Assembly: GCA_002307905.1 (NCBI GenBank)
Contig: DBUL01000016.1
Location: 1,945 to 8,706, forward strand
Origin: Rhizobiaceae bacterium UBA1291
Lineage (GTDB): Bacteria; Pseudomonadota; Alphaproteobacteria; Rhizobiales; Rhizobiaceae
Direction of reading: 5' to 3'
Length of the DNA stretch: 6,762 nucleotides
Part shown: positions 1 through 6,743 of the stretch, piece by piece
How positions within the stretch are numbered: the first letter of the stretch is position 1
Layout: each line of letters starts with the position of its first letter
Program-made: the position numbers and the translations under genes
The notes under the pieces: generated by a model
Database searches by the model: none
What the model was told of the DNA's origin: nothing
The model's input: the letters and a program-made list of their open reading frames with translations, nothing else

Positions 1-675
1 ATCGACCGTGCCCTTGCCGAGGTCGTCGCCCTCGACGAATCCGTAATAATCCATCGTATCGAGACCTGCCTCGCGCAACATGCGTCCAGCTTCCTTGACC
101 TCTTCCTGGCCCTTGATTTCCTCAACCCCGACATTGAGCAAACCGACCAGGGGACGCTCGACTTCAAACAGCGCGCGCGCCATTGCGCCGCCCATCAGCG
201 CGAAATCGAGGAGCTGCTGAGCGTCGGCCCCGATCGTCGCGCCGACGTCGAGCACAATGCTCTCGCCCGACAGCGTCGGCCAGATGGCGGCAATCGCCGG
301 GCGTTCGATCGTTGCCATGGTGCGCAGGCAGAACTTGGCCATCGCCATCAACGCGCCGGTATTGCCTGCGGAGACGACGACATCGGCCTGGCCGGCCTTC
401 ACTGCCTCGATCGCGCGCCACATGGACGAGATGTAGCGGCCACGGCGCAGAGCCTGGCTCGGCTTCTCATCCATGCCGACGGCCACATCGCAATGATGGA
501 AAACCGACTTTTCCTTGAGCTTTGGATATTGGGCAAGGAGCGGGAGACAGCGCTCCTGCTGGCCAAAGAGAACGAACTGGATGTCGGGATGCCGCTCCAG
601 CGCCTTGGCCGCACCGGGAATGACGACTTCGGGGCCGAAGTCGCCCCCCATGACGTCAAGAGAAATTCTGATCAC
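1..675 (-). CDS. plsX: Phosphate acyltransferase PlsX, 3' end outside the window
   Basis: PlsX makes acyl-phosphate from acyl-ACP and inorganic phosphate; PlsY then uses it to acylate glycerol-3-phosphate, the first step of phospholipid synthesis. It is a soluble, membrane-associated enzyme. The first 225 codons are visible and open throughout. The N-terminus reads [20 protein letters not shown] (residues 1-20), the family's opening strand and glycine loop. The signature [10 protein letters not shown] lies at about 101-110, followed by [14 protein letters not shown] and, at about 180-185, a GLLNVG segment. A GTG start at 675 is chosen because an in-frame TAG directly precedes it and the homology begins there; an AAGGA lies 10 nt upstream. 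The reading frame leaves the window at base 1, with roughly a third of the usual ~340-350 residues missing. It follows the YceD-like gene by 97 nt on the same strand, the common yceD-plsX pairing; fabH is expected downstream but is not visible. Identification is firm. Confidence 0.96.
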   Translation of the reverse strand, partial: MIRISLDVMGGDFGPEVVIPGAAKALERHPDIQFVLFGQQERCLPLLAQYPKLKEKSVFHHCDVAVGMDEKPSQALRRGRYISSMWRAIEAVKAGQADVVVSAGNTGALMAMAKFCLRTMATIERPAIAAIWPTLSGESIVLDVGATIGADAQQLLDFALMGGAMARALFEVERPLVGLLNVGVEEIKGQEEVKEAGRMLREAGLDTMDYYGFVEGDDLGKGTVD

Positions 676-774
676 CTATGCCTGGTCCTTCTTATTCGCT
701 GCCCGGCGAAATTTCGGCCAAAATACCGGTTTCGCTGTACCGCACAACCCAATTCGCCGACGTTGTGACTGCGA

Positions 775-1338
775 TCAGTCCTTTTTCCAGCCCTTCAGCA
801 CGGCAAAAGGCGACGGTGGCCGATCCTTGGCATCATCGCTCTCGATATGACCGGCAAAATGCGCGCCCGGCTTCTTCGGATAAGGATCGATGCCGAGGGC
901 AGCAAATTCCGCGACCACCGCACCCGCGTCGATCGTGTCGCCGACGAAGGTCTCTGGCAGGTCGGGCCCGTCCGGATCGAGAACCATTTCGCCCGCCTCA
1001 TCCGTGACAATCCGAGCGAGCTTCGAGCCCTCCGGAACGAAAATTTGATCGATCTCCTGCCTGATCTCGGAGACCACCGGCTCAAGCGTCACAACACAAG
1101 CCTGCACGATCTCGCCTTCGACCCGGCCCCAAATGCGGATGCCGTCCTTCTTCCAGCGATTGATCTGCAGATCGGCAGTGAGCCTATTGACCGCTTCCAC
1201 CTGCCACAGTTCTCCGAGCGCAGCGCGCTCGCGCGCATCGGCCTCGACGTGCACCTGCACAGGATTGGCCGAGACATGGCCGACCTTGACCCGGTAGGAA
1301 AAAGCCGAGGCATCGGCATCCTTGTTGTGCGAAGTCAT
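775..1338 (-). CDS. YceD/DUF177-family protein (23S rRNA accumulation protein)
   Basis: This 187-residue protein belongs to the YceD (DUF177) family. The E. coli and plant members are needed for normal 23S rRNA accumulation, probably in 50S subunit biogenesis; the biochemical activity is unknown. Visible support: a central VEGEIVQACVVTLEPV segment (about 73-88) matching the family core, acidic stretches (about 112-131), and a C-terminal SPFAVLKGWKKD matching the family's conserved NPFAxLxxLK ending. In many relatives the core carries a CxxC pair; here only C81 is present and the second position is Thr84. The start at 1338 (MTSHNKDAD) is preferred over a longer upstream reading because it comes 1 nt after the stop of the CBP3-type gene (TGAAATG arrangement) with CGGAGG 11 nt upstream; extending it would overlap that gene. 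Translational coupling is likely. No signal peptide or membrane segment is seen. The family call is firm; the role in this organism is inferred. Confidence 0.9.
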   Translation of the reverse strand: MTSHNKDADASAFSYRVKVGHVSANPVQVHVEADARERAALGELWQVEAVNRLTADLQINRWKKDGIRIWGRVEGEIVQACVVTLEPVVSEIRQEIDQIFVPEGSKLARIVTDEAGEMVLDPDGPDLPETFVGDTIDAGAVVAEFAALGIDPYPKKPGAHFAGHIESDDAKDRPPSPFAVLKGWKKD

Positions 1339-1339
1339 T

Positions 1340-1885
1340 TCAGAGCGAGCCTCCGGGAGGATCGAGCCGGACGGTGCCGGTCTCGACGATCTCCTCATTG
1401 AGGGCGTGGAGCCTGCGCTCTACGTCCATCATCCATTCGGCGAGACGGGCCATTTGCGGCGCGTCCTCACCCATCTCGGGATATATATTGCGCCGAAGGG
1501 CGGACGCCAACAGGTCAAGGTCAACTTTGTCGAGCGCGGCAGCATAGGACTCCAGCCGGCCGTAGAACATGCCGGCGAGCTTCTTCATCCGCTTTGGTAC
1601 GCCCTGGTCGCCGATCCCCAGCTCCCTGATGGAATGATCAACGTCCTCGAAGAAGGCGTCGACGATTTCCTGCGCGATTTCCTGGCCGCTGCGTGCCGAT
1701 TGGCGTGTACGGCGGAAATAGAGAATCAGGACGATCGACAGCATTTCGAAACGGCCCATGACCGTGTCGGGCATGCCGAGTTCGGCGTAAAATACGGGCG
1801 TCCGCGCGGTGGCGGTCAATGCCTCGTATTGACGCTCAACGATGAGCCGATTGTGCTTTTTCTGCCGGAAAAACCCGAATAGCAT
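1340..1885 (-). CDS. Ubiquinol-cytochrome c chaperone, CBP3 / UQCC1 family
   Basis: This 181-residue protein matches the CBP3 family, which in mitochondria binds newly made cytochrome b and helps assemble the bc1 complex (complex III). Alphaproteobacterial members are thought to do the same at the cytoplasmic membrane. Features seen: a basic N-terminus (FFRQKKHNR, 5-13); an early RTPVFYAELGMPDTVMGRFE segment (28-47), followed by a hydrophobic helix and an arginine cluster (FRRTRQ, 57-62); a central EIVDAFFEDVDHSIRELGIG (73-92) with GVPKRMKKLAGMFYGRLESY (95-114), the most recognisable family block; and an acidic helical C-terminus. The hydrophobic stretch at 48-57 is too short for a convincing membrane span, so a soluble or peripheral protein is likely. 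The start at 1885 has GGTGA 5 nt upstream. It is first in the probable operon with the YceD-like gene and plsX. The family call is strong; function is by homology only. Confidence 0.9.
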   Translation of the reverse strand: MLFGFFRQKKHNRLIVERQYEALTATARTPVFYAELGMPDTVMGRFEMLSIVLILYFRRTRQSARSGQEIAQEIVDAFFEDVDHSIRELGIGDQGVPKRMKKLAGMFYGRLESYAAALDKVDLDLLASALRRNIYPEMGEDAPQMARLAEWMMDVERRLHALNEEIVETGTVRLDPPGGSL

Positions 1886-2162
1886 TCATTTCACCAAAAA
1901 GAACCGAGCGAACCGGTTCGTCTGCCCTGGGTCGTGTTGCATGATTGCGAAAGCTGGTTTACCGAAGCAGACGTGAATTGCAATGCCGTTTCTGCCGTCT
2001 GGCCCGATCCTTTGGGCCATCGCGGGGCAGCCGGCCGCTTCGTCCGGACAAGGTCAAAGCAGCTGAGGCTTCGACCCCGGAAAGGCCACAATGGTATGCG
2101 CATCAGATTGCGGCGACCCGGTCGGGTGGCCTCGTAGAGTCATTGGAGACGTGTGGTTGGAA
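1886..2162. promoter_or_regulatory. Divergent intergenic region between CBP3-type gene and bamE
   Basis: These 277 bases separate two divergent starts and must hold promoters for both directions. No convincing sigma-70 box pair stands out. On the minus strand TTGCAA lies 16 nt ahead of TAAACC (between about 1951 and 1978), and TTGACC lies further upstream without a matching -10; both are weak. A perfect 12-bp palindrome lies 23-34 bases upstream of the CBP3-type start, and a 6-bp inverted repeat (TGGCCC at 2000-2005, GGGCCA at 2014-2019) could form a small hairpin without a T-tract. Short open frames of 67-94 codons exist here but show no recognisable protein and no good ribosome binding site. 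Confidence 0.5.
1909..1920. repeat. Perfect 12-bp palindrome upstream of the CBP3-type gene
   Basis: CGAACCGGTTCG reads the same on both strands. A further half copy, GAACCG, lies at 1901-1906, giving two GAACCG copies in direct orientation plus the inverted one. The palindrome lies 23-34 nt upstream of the minus-strand start at 1885, so it is placed to act as an operator or as part of the 5' leader. No known regulator is recognised for it. Confidence 0.4.
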
Positions 2163-2648
2163 ATGCGGTATCTCGGATCGGACAGAAAAGTTCTCGGCTG
2201 CACTGCCCTCGCCCTCGCCCTTTCGGTAGCCAGCCTCTCCGGTTGCACCACCTCCGAGGTCTTCCATAACGGATATGTCGTCGACCAGGACGCGCTCGAA
2301 CTGGTACCGGTCGGCTCAAGCCGCGAGCAGGTACTGCTATCGCTCGGCACCCCGTCGACCACAGCCACCTTCGACGGCGAGGTCTTCTATTACATTTCCC
2401 AGAAGCGCACCCGTTCGGTCGCCTTCATGAAACAGAAGCTGGTCGAACAACAGATCCTGGCGATCTATTTCGACAAGGACGGCGTCGTCGCCCAGCGCGC
2501 CAACTACACTATGAAGGACGGCAAAGTCTTCGACATGATCTCGCGCACGACGCCCACGGGTGGCAAGGATCTTACCTTCCTGCAGCAAATCCTCTCCGGC
2601 GGCGGCGGCGCGGCCAACAGCGTCAAGAACATCCTCGGCGGCCTGTAA
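2163..2648 (+). CDS. bamE: Outer membrane assembly lipoprotein BamE (SmpA/OmlA family)
   Basis: BamE is the small lipoprotein of the BAM complex, which folds beta-barrel proteins into the outer membrane. The 161-residue product starts with a basic tail and a hydrophobic stretch (ALALALSVASL, 15-25) ending in a lipobox LSGC, so lipidation at C28 is predicted. The mature protein holds one SmpA/OmlA domain: VDQDALELVPVGSSREQVLLSLGTP (about 38-62), then the EVFYYISQ strand and the LAIYFDKDGVV strand. The C-terminus is glycine-rich (SGGGGAANSVKNILGGL), an extension past the usual domain end. The start at 2163 gives a normal lipoprotein signal length. In-frame GTG 2151 or ATG 2091 would add 4 or 24 residues with no homology. 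The ribosome binding site is weak: the nearest purine-rich core, GGAG, is about 14 nt upstream. The gene is monocistronic, divergent from the CBP3-type gene and convergent with hppA. Confidence 0.93.
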   Translation: MRYLGSDRKVLGCTALALALSVASLSGCTTSEVFHNGYVVDQDALELVPVGSSREQVLLSLGTPSTTATFDGEVFYYISQKRTRSVAFMKQKLVEQQILAIYFDKDGVVAQRANYTMKDGKVFDMISRTTPTGGKDLTFLQQILSGGGGAANSVKNILGGL

Positions 2649-2670
2649 CAACTGCCCTCCAATAGACAAG

Positions 2671-2706
2671 AAAACCGCGGAAGCCTGCTCCCGCGGTTTT
2701 TTGTTT
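2671..2706 (+). terminator. Rho-independent terminator of bamE, probably bidirectional
   Basis: A perfect 10-bp inverted repeat, AAAACCGCGG (2671-2680) and CCGCGGTTTT (2691-2700), flanks a 10-nt loop and runs into a T-rich tail (TTTTTTGTTT, 2697-2706). It begins 22 nt after the bamE stop. Read on the minus strand, the same stem is followed by TTTTCTTGT, a weaker tract, so it could also stop transcription from hppA, whose stop codon lies about 30 nt away. No other hairpin with a T-tract is seen in the 81-nt convergent gap. Confidence 0.9.
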
Positions 2707-2729
2707 ATCCAGCGATTGCTCGCCCGGCG

Positions 2730-4868
2730 TCAGCCGGCCAGAACGGCAAGCAGCAGCAGAGCAACGATATTGGTGATCTTGATCGCCGGGTTTACGGCCG
2801 GGCCTGCGGTATCCTTGTAGGGATCGCCGACGGTATCGCCCGTCACCGATGCCTTATGCGCGTCCGAGCCCTTCAGATGCTTGACACCGTCTTTGTCGAC
2901 GAAGCCATCCTCGAAGCTCTTCTTGGCATTGTCCCAGGCACCACCGCCCGAGGTCATGGAAATCGCCACGAACAGGCCGTTGACGATGACGCCGAGCAGC
3001 GAGGCGCCGAGCGCCGCAAAGGCCGAGGCCTTGGAGCCCGAGAGCAGCAGCACGCCGAAATAGACGACGAGCGGAGCGAGGACCGGCAGCAGCGAGGGGA
3101 CGATCATTTCCCGGATCGCAGCCTTGGTCAGAATGTCGACGGCGCGGCCGTAGTCCGGCTTGACCGTTCCCAGCATGATGCCCGGGTTTTCCCGGAACTG
3201 GCGGCGAACTTCCTCGACGATAGAACCGGCTGCACGACCGACCGCGGTCATGGCGATGCCACCGAACAGGTAGGGGATAAGACCGCCGAAGATCAGGCCG
3301 GCCACCACGTAAGGGTTTGACAGGCTGAACGAGATGTCGCCCATGTTGGCGAAGTACGGATATTTGTCGCTGTTGGCGGCAAAGAACTGCAAGTCGTTGG
3401 AATAGGCGGCAAACAGCACCAGTGCGCCGAGACCTGCCGAACCAATCGCGTAGCCCTTGGTGACGGCCTTGGTCGTGTTGCCGACCGCATCGAGCGCATC
3501 AGTCGACTTGCGGACTTCGGACGGCAGGCCGGCCATTTCGGCAATGCCGCCGGCATTGTCGGTGACCGGACCGAAGGCGTCGAGCGCCACGATCATGCCG
3601 GCCAGGCCGAGCATGGTGGTGACAGCAATCGCCGTCCCGAACAGGCCGGCAAGCTGGTAGGTCGAGATGATCCCGCCGACGATGACGATCGCCGGGAGTG
3701 CCGTCGACTCCAGCGAGACGGCAAGGCCCTGGATCACGTTGGTGCCGTGGCCGGTGACGGAGGCCTGGGCGATCGAGTTGACCGGCCGCTTGTTGGTGCC
3801 GGTGTAGTATTCGGTGATGACGACGATTAGCGCGGTGACCACGAGGCCGAGAATGCCGCAGATGAACAGGTTCCAGCCGGTGATGTCCATGCCGGCGACG
3901 GTACCGATGGAACCCCAGCCGACGGTGAACGAGGTGGCCGCGGCGAGGCCTATGATCGAAAGCCCTCCGGTGACGATGAGGCCCTTGTAAAGGGCGCCCA
4001 TGATCGAGCCATTGGTACCGAGCTTGACGAAGAAGGTACCAATGATCGAAGTGATGATGCAGGCGCCGCAAATGGCGAGCGGATAGACCATCACGCTTTC
4101 GAGGACCGGCGCACCGGCGAAGAAGATCGCTGCGAGCACCATCGTCGCGACGACCGTCACCGCATAGGTCTCGAACAGGTCGGCGGCCATGCCGGCGCAG
4201 TCGCCGACATTGTCGCCGACGTTGTCGGCAATCGTCGCCGGGTTGCGCGGATCGTCTTCCGGAATGCCGGCTTCGACCTTGCCGACCAGGTCGCCGCCGA
4301 CGTCCGCGCCCTTGGTGAAGATGCCGCCGCCGAGACGGGCAAAAATCGAGATCAGCGAGGCACCAAAGCCGAGCGCGACGAGCGAGTCGATCACTTCGCG
4401 CGATCCGCCCTCATGGCCAAGCACCACGGTCAGGATATAGTAGTAGATCGACACGCCGAGCAGCGCGAGACCAGCCACCAGCATACCGGTGATGGCGCCC
4501 GACTTGAAGGCGATGTCGAGACCGGCGGCAAGGCTCTGTGACGAAGCCTGGGCGGTGCGAACATTGGCGCGGACCGAGACGTGCATGCCGATAAAGCCGG
4601 CAGCACCGGACAGAACCGCGCCGATCAGGAAGCCGATCGCTGCGGCAGCAGAAAGCAGCAACCAGGTTGCGATGAAGACGACGACGCCGACAATGGCAAT
4701 GGTAAGGTACTGGCGCGCAAGGTAGGCCTGCGCCCCTTCACGAATATAACCCGCAATTTCCTGCATGCGAGCATTGCCCTGATCGGCGGCAAGCACCGAG
4801 CGCGTCGCCCAGACCGCATAGACCACTGAAAGCAAACCGCAAAATATGACGCCTAAAAGCACTGTCAT
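2730..4868 (-). CDS. hppA: K+-independent H+-translocating membrane pyrophosphatase
   Basis: HppA hydrolyses pyrophosphate and pumps protons across the membrane, recovering energy from PPi released in biosynthesis. The 712-residue product has about 16 hydrophobic segments and normal family length (Rhodospirillum rubrum enzyme, about 700). Catalytic motifs are intact: [20 protein letters not shown] (180-199), with Mg-PPi-binding acidic residues; [19 protein letters not shown] (215-233); [16 protein letters not shown] (430-445); and [18 protein letters not shown] (677-694). Lys467 and Thr470 in [10 protein letters not shown] mark the K+-independent class; K+-dependent enzymes carry Ala at the lysine position. 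The long A- and G-rich helices fit a proton pump rather than a Na+ pump, though ion specificity is inferred from class. ATG at 4868 is preferred over in-frame TTG at 4874, because GGGAGG lies 8 nt before the ATG and only 2 nt before the TTG. A hairpin covers this site. The gene is preceded by a 149-nt leader region after the MFS gene and ends against the bamE terminator. Confidence 0.97.
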   Translation of the reverse strand: MTVLLGVIFCGLLSVVYAVWATRSVLAADQGNARMQEIAGYIREGAQAYLARQYLTIAIVGVVVFIATWLLLSAAAAIGFLIGAVLSGAAGFIGMHVSVRANVRTAQASSQSLAAGLDIAFKSGAITGMLVAGLALLGVSIYYYILTVVLGHEGGSREVIDSLVALGFGASLISIFARLGGGIFTKGADVGGDLVGKVEAGIPEDDPRNPATIADNVGDNVGDCAGMAADLFETYAVTVVATMVLAAIFFAGAPVLESVMVYPLAICGACIITSIIGTFFVKLGTNGSIMGALYKGLIVTGGLSIIGLAAATSFTVGWGSIGTVAGMDITGWNLFICGILGLVVTALIVVITEYYTGTNKRPVNSIAQASVTGHGTNVIQGLAVSLESTALPAIVIVGGIISTYQLAGLFGTAIAVTTMLGLAGMIVALDAFGPVTDNAGGIAEMAGLPSEVRKSTDALDAVGNTTKAVTKGYAIGSAGLGALVLFAAYSNDLQFFAANSDKYPYFANMGDISFSLSNPYVVAGLIFGGLIPYLFGGIAMTAVGRAAGSIVEEVRRQFRENPGIMLGTVKPDYGRAVDILTKAAIREMIVPSLLPVLAPLVVYFGVLLLSGSKASAFAALGASLLGVIVNGLFVAISMTSGGGAWDNAKKSFEDGFVDKDGVKHLKGSDAHKASVTGDTVGDPYKDTAGPAVNPAIKITNIVALLLLAVLAG

Positions 4869-4870
4869 TC

Positions 4871-4889
4871 GCAATACCTCCCGTATTGC
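4871..4889 (-). promoter_or_regulatory. Hairpin presenting the hppA ribosome binding site in its loop
   Basis: In the mRNA sense the sequence is GCAATACGGGAGGTATTGC, a perfect 7-bp stem (GCAATAC with GTATTGC) around the 5-nt loop GGGAG. The Shine-Dalgarno core fills the loop and its last G closes the stem. The base of the stem is 2 nt from the ATG at 4868, so a bound ribosome must open the 3' arm. A second inverted repeat, GCCCGC / GCGGGC (4888-4893 and 4906-4911 in plus-strand reading), lies directly upstream and shares 2 nt with this stem, so the two could compete. The pairing is seen directly; a regulatory role is inferred. Confidence 0.5.
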
Positions 4890-4960
4890 CCGCGCCTCAC
4901 TCCCCGCGGGCGGTGACGTCCGGCTCGGCCCCTCCTCCGGAAGCTGCCCGACTTGCGGCG

Positions 4961-4989
4961 AGATTGCGTTGCGGATTCCCTAACGTCAA
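4961..4989 (-). promoter_or_regulatory. Candidate sigma-70 promoter for hppA
   Basis: On the minus strand CTTGACG is followed, 17 nt after the TTGACG hexamer, by CAATCT. The -35 element (4984-4989) fits the rhizobial CTTGAC consensus; the -10 element (4961-4966) is a weak match to CTATAT/TATAAT. Initiation near 4954 would leave a leader of about 85 nt before the hppA ATG. The boxes lie in the gap between the MFS stop (5018) and hppA, so hppA could be transcribed separately from the nusB operon. The 149-nt gap holds no recognisable gene and no strong terminator. Confidence 0.45.
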
Positions 4990-5017
4990 GCCCCGGACGT
5001 ATCGCAGGAAAAAGGCG

Positions 5018-6247
5018 TCAGCTACGCTCCTTGCGCGCGGCGGCACGCATTTGCAGGACGATCAGGATCAGGCAGACAATGGTCACGGGCCAGATCACGA
5101 GGTTCATCACGGACCAGCCGAAGGCCGAGAAGACCTTGCCCGAGGAAAAGGACGAAAGAGCCACGGTGCCAAACAGGATGATGTCGTGGAAACCCTGGAC
5201 CTTGTCGGCCTCATGCGGGCGATAGCTCGAGGCGACGATCGCGGTTGCGCCGATGAAGCCGAAATTCCAGCCAATGCCGAGCAGCACCAGGGCGAGCCAG
5301 AAATTCCACAGCTCGACGCCCATATGCGCGACGATGGCGCAACTCATCAGGATCAGCAGACCAGCAGCGACGACCTTTTCGGTGCCGAAGCGCGAAATCA
5401 GCATGCCGGTGAAGAAGCTCGGCGCAAACATCGCGATGACGTGCCACTGGATACCGAGAGTGGCCAGATCGGAGGAAAAGCCGCAGCCGACGACCATGGC
5501 CAGCGGCGCGCCAGTCATCATGAAAGTCATCAGGGCGTAGGAACTGATGCCGCAGATCATACCCGTCGCAAAGCGCTGCGTCATGACGATCTCGCTCAGC
5601 GGACGCGCCGCCTCGCCATTGACGCCCGTTTTGGAGGAGGCGTCGGGCAGCTTGAGAAAGAAAAGCACGACGATGGCGAGCAGCATGAGCGGAACTAGGC
5701 CCATGAATGCACCAGCGAAGGTCACAGGCTCCATCCAATCCTTGAGCCAGATTGCCAGTTGCGGGCCGACGATGGCCGAAACAATGCCGCCGGCGAGGAT
5801 CCAGGAAATCGCCTTGCCCTTGTAGAAGGTCGGCGACGCATCGGCGGCCGCGAAGCGGATCTTTTGGGTAAAGCCTCCGGAGAGACCGATCAGCAGAAGG
5901 CCGAAGGCGAAAAGCCAGAAATCGGAGCGGAAGAGAGCGAGTGCCGCCACGGCCCCGCCAATCGCCCCCATCAGCGCGCCGACCATGAAGCTTTCGCGCC
6001 GGCCGAGGAAGCGTGACGCCACGGCAACGACGATGGCGCCGAGCGCGACACCGACATTGAAGCCGGTGAGAGGCGCCGTCGCCAGCGATTTATCGGCGCC
6101 AAGCAACTGGAAGCCGGCCAGGCCGCCGACGGAGAAACTCAAGGGAGCCGCCGATCCGAGGATGGCTTGAGCGACCGTCAGGAGGGATACATTACGCTTG
6201 GCCGTGCGCAGTTGGCCGTCCAAACCTTGCGACTCGTGAGCGGCCAT
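5018..6247 (-). CDS. MFS permease, substrate unknown (possible riboflavin transporter)
   Basis: This 409-residue protein shows about 12 hydrophobic segments split by a central hydrophilic loop (about 201-220, PDASSKTGVNGEAARPLSEI), the classic 6+6 major facilitator layout. SRFLGRRESFMVG (78-90) sits at the loop between helices 2 and 3 where MFS proteins carry the GxxxDxxGRRR-type motif A; SRFGTEKV (285-292) is the matching loop in the second half. A GIGWNFGFIGAT segment (324-334) and HEADKVQGFHD (345-355) are conserved-looking and may help place the subfamily. The start at 6247 (MAAHESQG) lies 16 nt after the nusB stop, with GGGAA about 8 nt upstream. An open frame extends further upstream but only through nusB in another frame. 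The tight spacing argues for cotranscription with nusB. Rhizobial nusB usually follows ribH, so the RfnT-type riboflavin transporter family is a reasonable candidate, but substrate cannot be read from the sequence. Confidence 0.88.
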   Translation of the reverse strand: MAAHESQGLDGQLRTAKRNVSLLTVAQAILGSAAPLSFSVGGLAGFQLLGADKSLATAPLTGFNVGVALGAIVVAVASRFLGRRESFMVGALMGAIGGAVAALALFRSDFWLFAFGLLLIGLSGGFTQKIRFAAADASPTFYKGKAISWILAGGIVSAIVGPQLAIWLKDWMEPVTFAGAFMGLVPLMLLAIVVLFFLKLPDASSKTGVNGEAARPLSEIVMTQRFATGMICGISSYALMTFMMTGAPLAMVVGCGFSSDLATLGIQWHVIAMFAPSFFTGMLISRFGTEKVVAAGLLILMSCAIVAHMGVELWNFWLALVLLGIGWNFGFIGATAIVASSYRPHEADKVQGFHDIILFGTVALSSFSSGKVFSAFGWSVMNLVIWPVTIVCLILIVLQMRAAARKERS

Positions 6248-6263
6248 GACGTGTTTCCCGGAA

Positions 6264-6743
6264 TTATTTCTTGGTGATGCCGCGGACCTGCTTGGCGATC
6301 CGGTCGAGGACGGCGTTGACGAGCTTCGGCTCCTCGTCCTCGAAGAAGGCGCGAGCGATCTCGACATATTCGGTGACGATGACCGGAACCGGAACGTCCT
6401 TGCGCTCCAGCAATTCAAAGGTGCCGGCGCGCAGGATGGCTCGTACCGTCGAATCGATCCGCGAAAGCGCCCAGTCGTCCTGCAGGGCACCAGCGATCAT
6501 CGGGTCTATAAGCGTCTGGTCACGCACCACGCCGGCGACGATCGAACGGAACCAGGAAGCATCCGCCTTGAGGTAGGTATCGCCGTCGACTTCCTGCCCG
6601 AGGCGATGGGTCTCGTATTCGCTGACGACCTCCAGCACGCCGGTACCGCCAATATCCATCTGATACAGAGCCTGTACCGCTGCCAGGCGCGCGGCGCCCC
6701 GCTGGTTGGCTGTCTTGACCGGCTGTTTGTCTTCCGTCGACAT
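6264..6743 (-). CDS. nusB: Transcription antitermination factor NusB
   Basis: NusB binds boxA RNA together with NusE (ribosomal protein S10) and supports antitermination and processing of rRNA transcripts. The 159-residue product is of normal family length. The N-terminal [20 protein letters not shown] (14-33) is the arginine-rich boxA-binding helix region, aligning with the family's RRxARxxAlQaLYq motif. [20 protein letters not shown] follows in the middle, then [20 protein letters not shown] and the hallmark C-terminal [26 protein letters not shown] helices with the conserved phenylalanine pair. The ATG at 6743 fits the homology; no clear Shine-Dalgarno is visible in the 19 bases upstream, which may mean coupling to an upstream gene. 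Those 19 bases are too few to identify the neighbour; ribH is expected from related genomes. The stop lies 16 nt before the MFS permease start. Confidence 0.96.
   Translation of the reverse strand: MSTEDKQPVKTANQRGAARLAAVQALYQMDIGGTGVLEVVSEYETHRLGQEVDGDTYLKADASWFRSIVAGVVRDQTLIDPMIAGALQDDWALSRIDSTVRAILRAGTFELLERKDVPVPVIVTEYVEIARAFFEDEEPKLVNAVLDRIAKQVRGITKK

Noticed and set aside
183..518. Plus-strand and minus-strand frames of 85-111 codons within plsX
   Set aside because: The window-spanning minus-strand PlsX frame matches the enzyme at every block; these are out-of-frame shadows.
847..1401. 184-codon plus-strand open frame opposite the YceD-like gene
   Set aside because: Antisense shadow of a gene with clear family motifs on the minus strand; its translation resembles no protein I recognise.
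1322..1882. 186-codon plus-strand open frame exactly opposite the CBP3-type gene
   Set aside because: It mirrors the full length of the real gene in the antisense direction, shows no family motif and has no ribosome binding site of note; high GC suppresses stop codons on the opposite strand.
2000..2019. TGGCCC / GGGCCA inverted repeat as a terminator
   Set aside because: The 6-bp stem has no following T-tract on either strand and lies between divergent genes, where no terminator is needed.
1934..2229. Small open frames (67-94 codons) in the CBP3-bamE intergenic region
   Set aside because: Several overlap each other on both strands, none has a convincing ribosome binding site or a recognisable product, and part lies where promoters must be.
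4886..5698. 270-codon plus-strand open frame over the MFS gene
   Set aside because: Its predicted product is dominated by H, R, D, E and G, typical of an antisense shadow of a GC-rich membrane protein gene; no domain is recognisable and the minus-strand MFS reading explains the region.
6248..6490. N-terminal extension of the MFS open frame into nusB
   Set aside because: The extra 81 residues are arginine-, serine- and proline-rich and come from nusB read in another frame; the MFS fold begins after the ATG at 6247.
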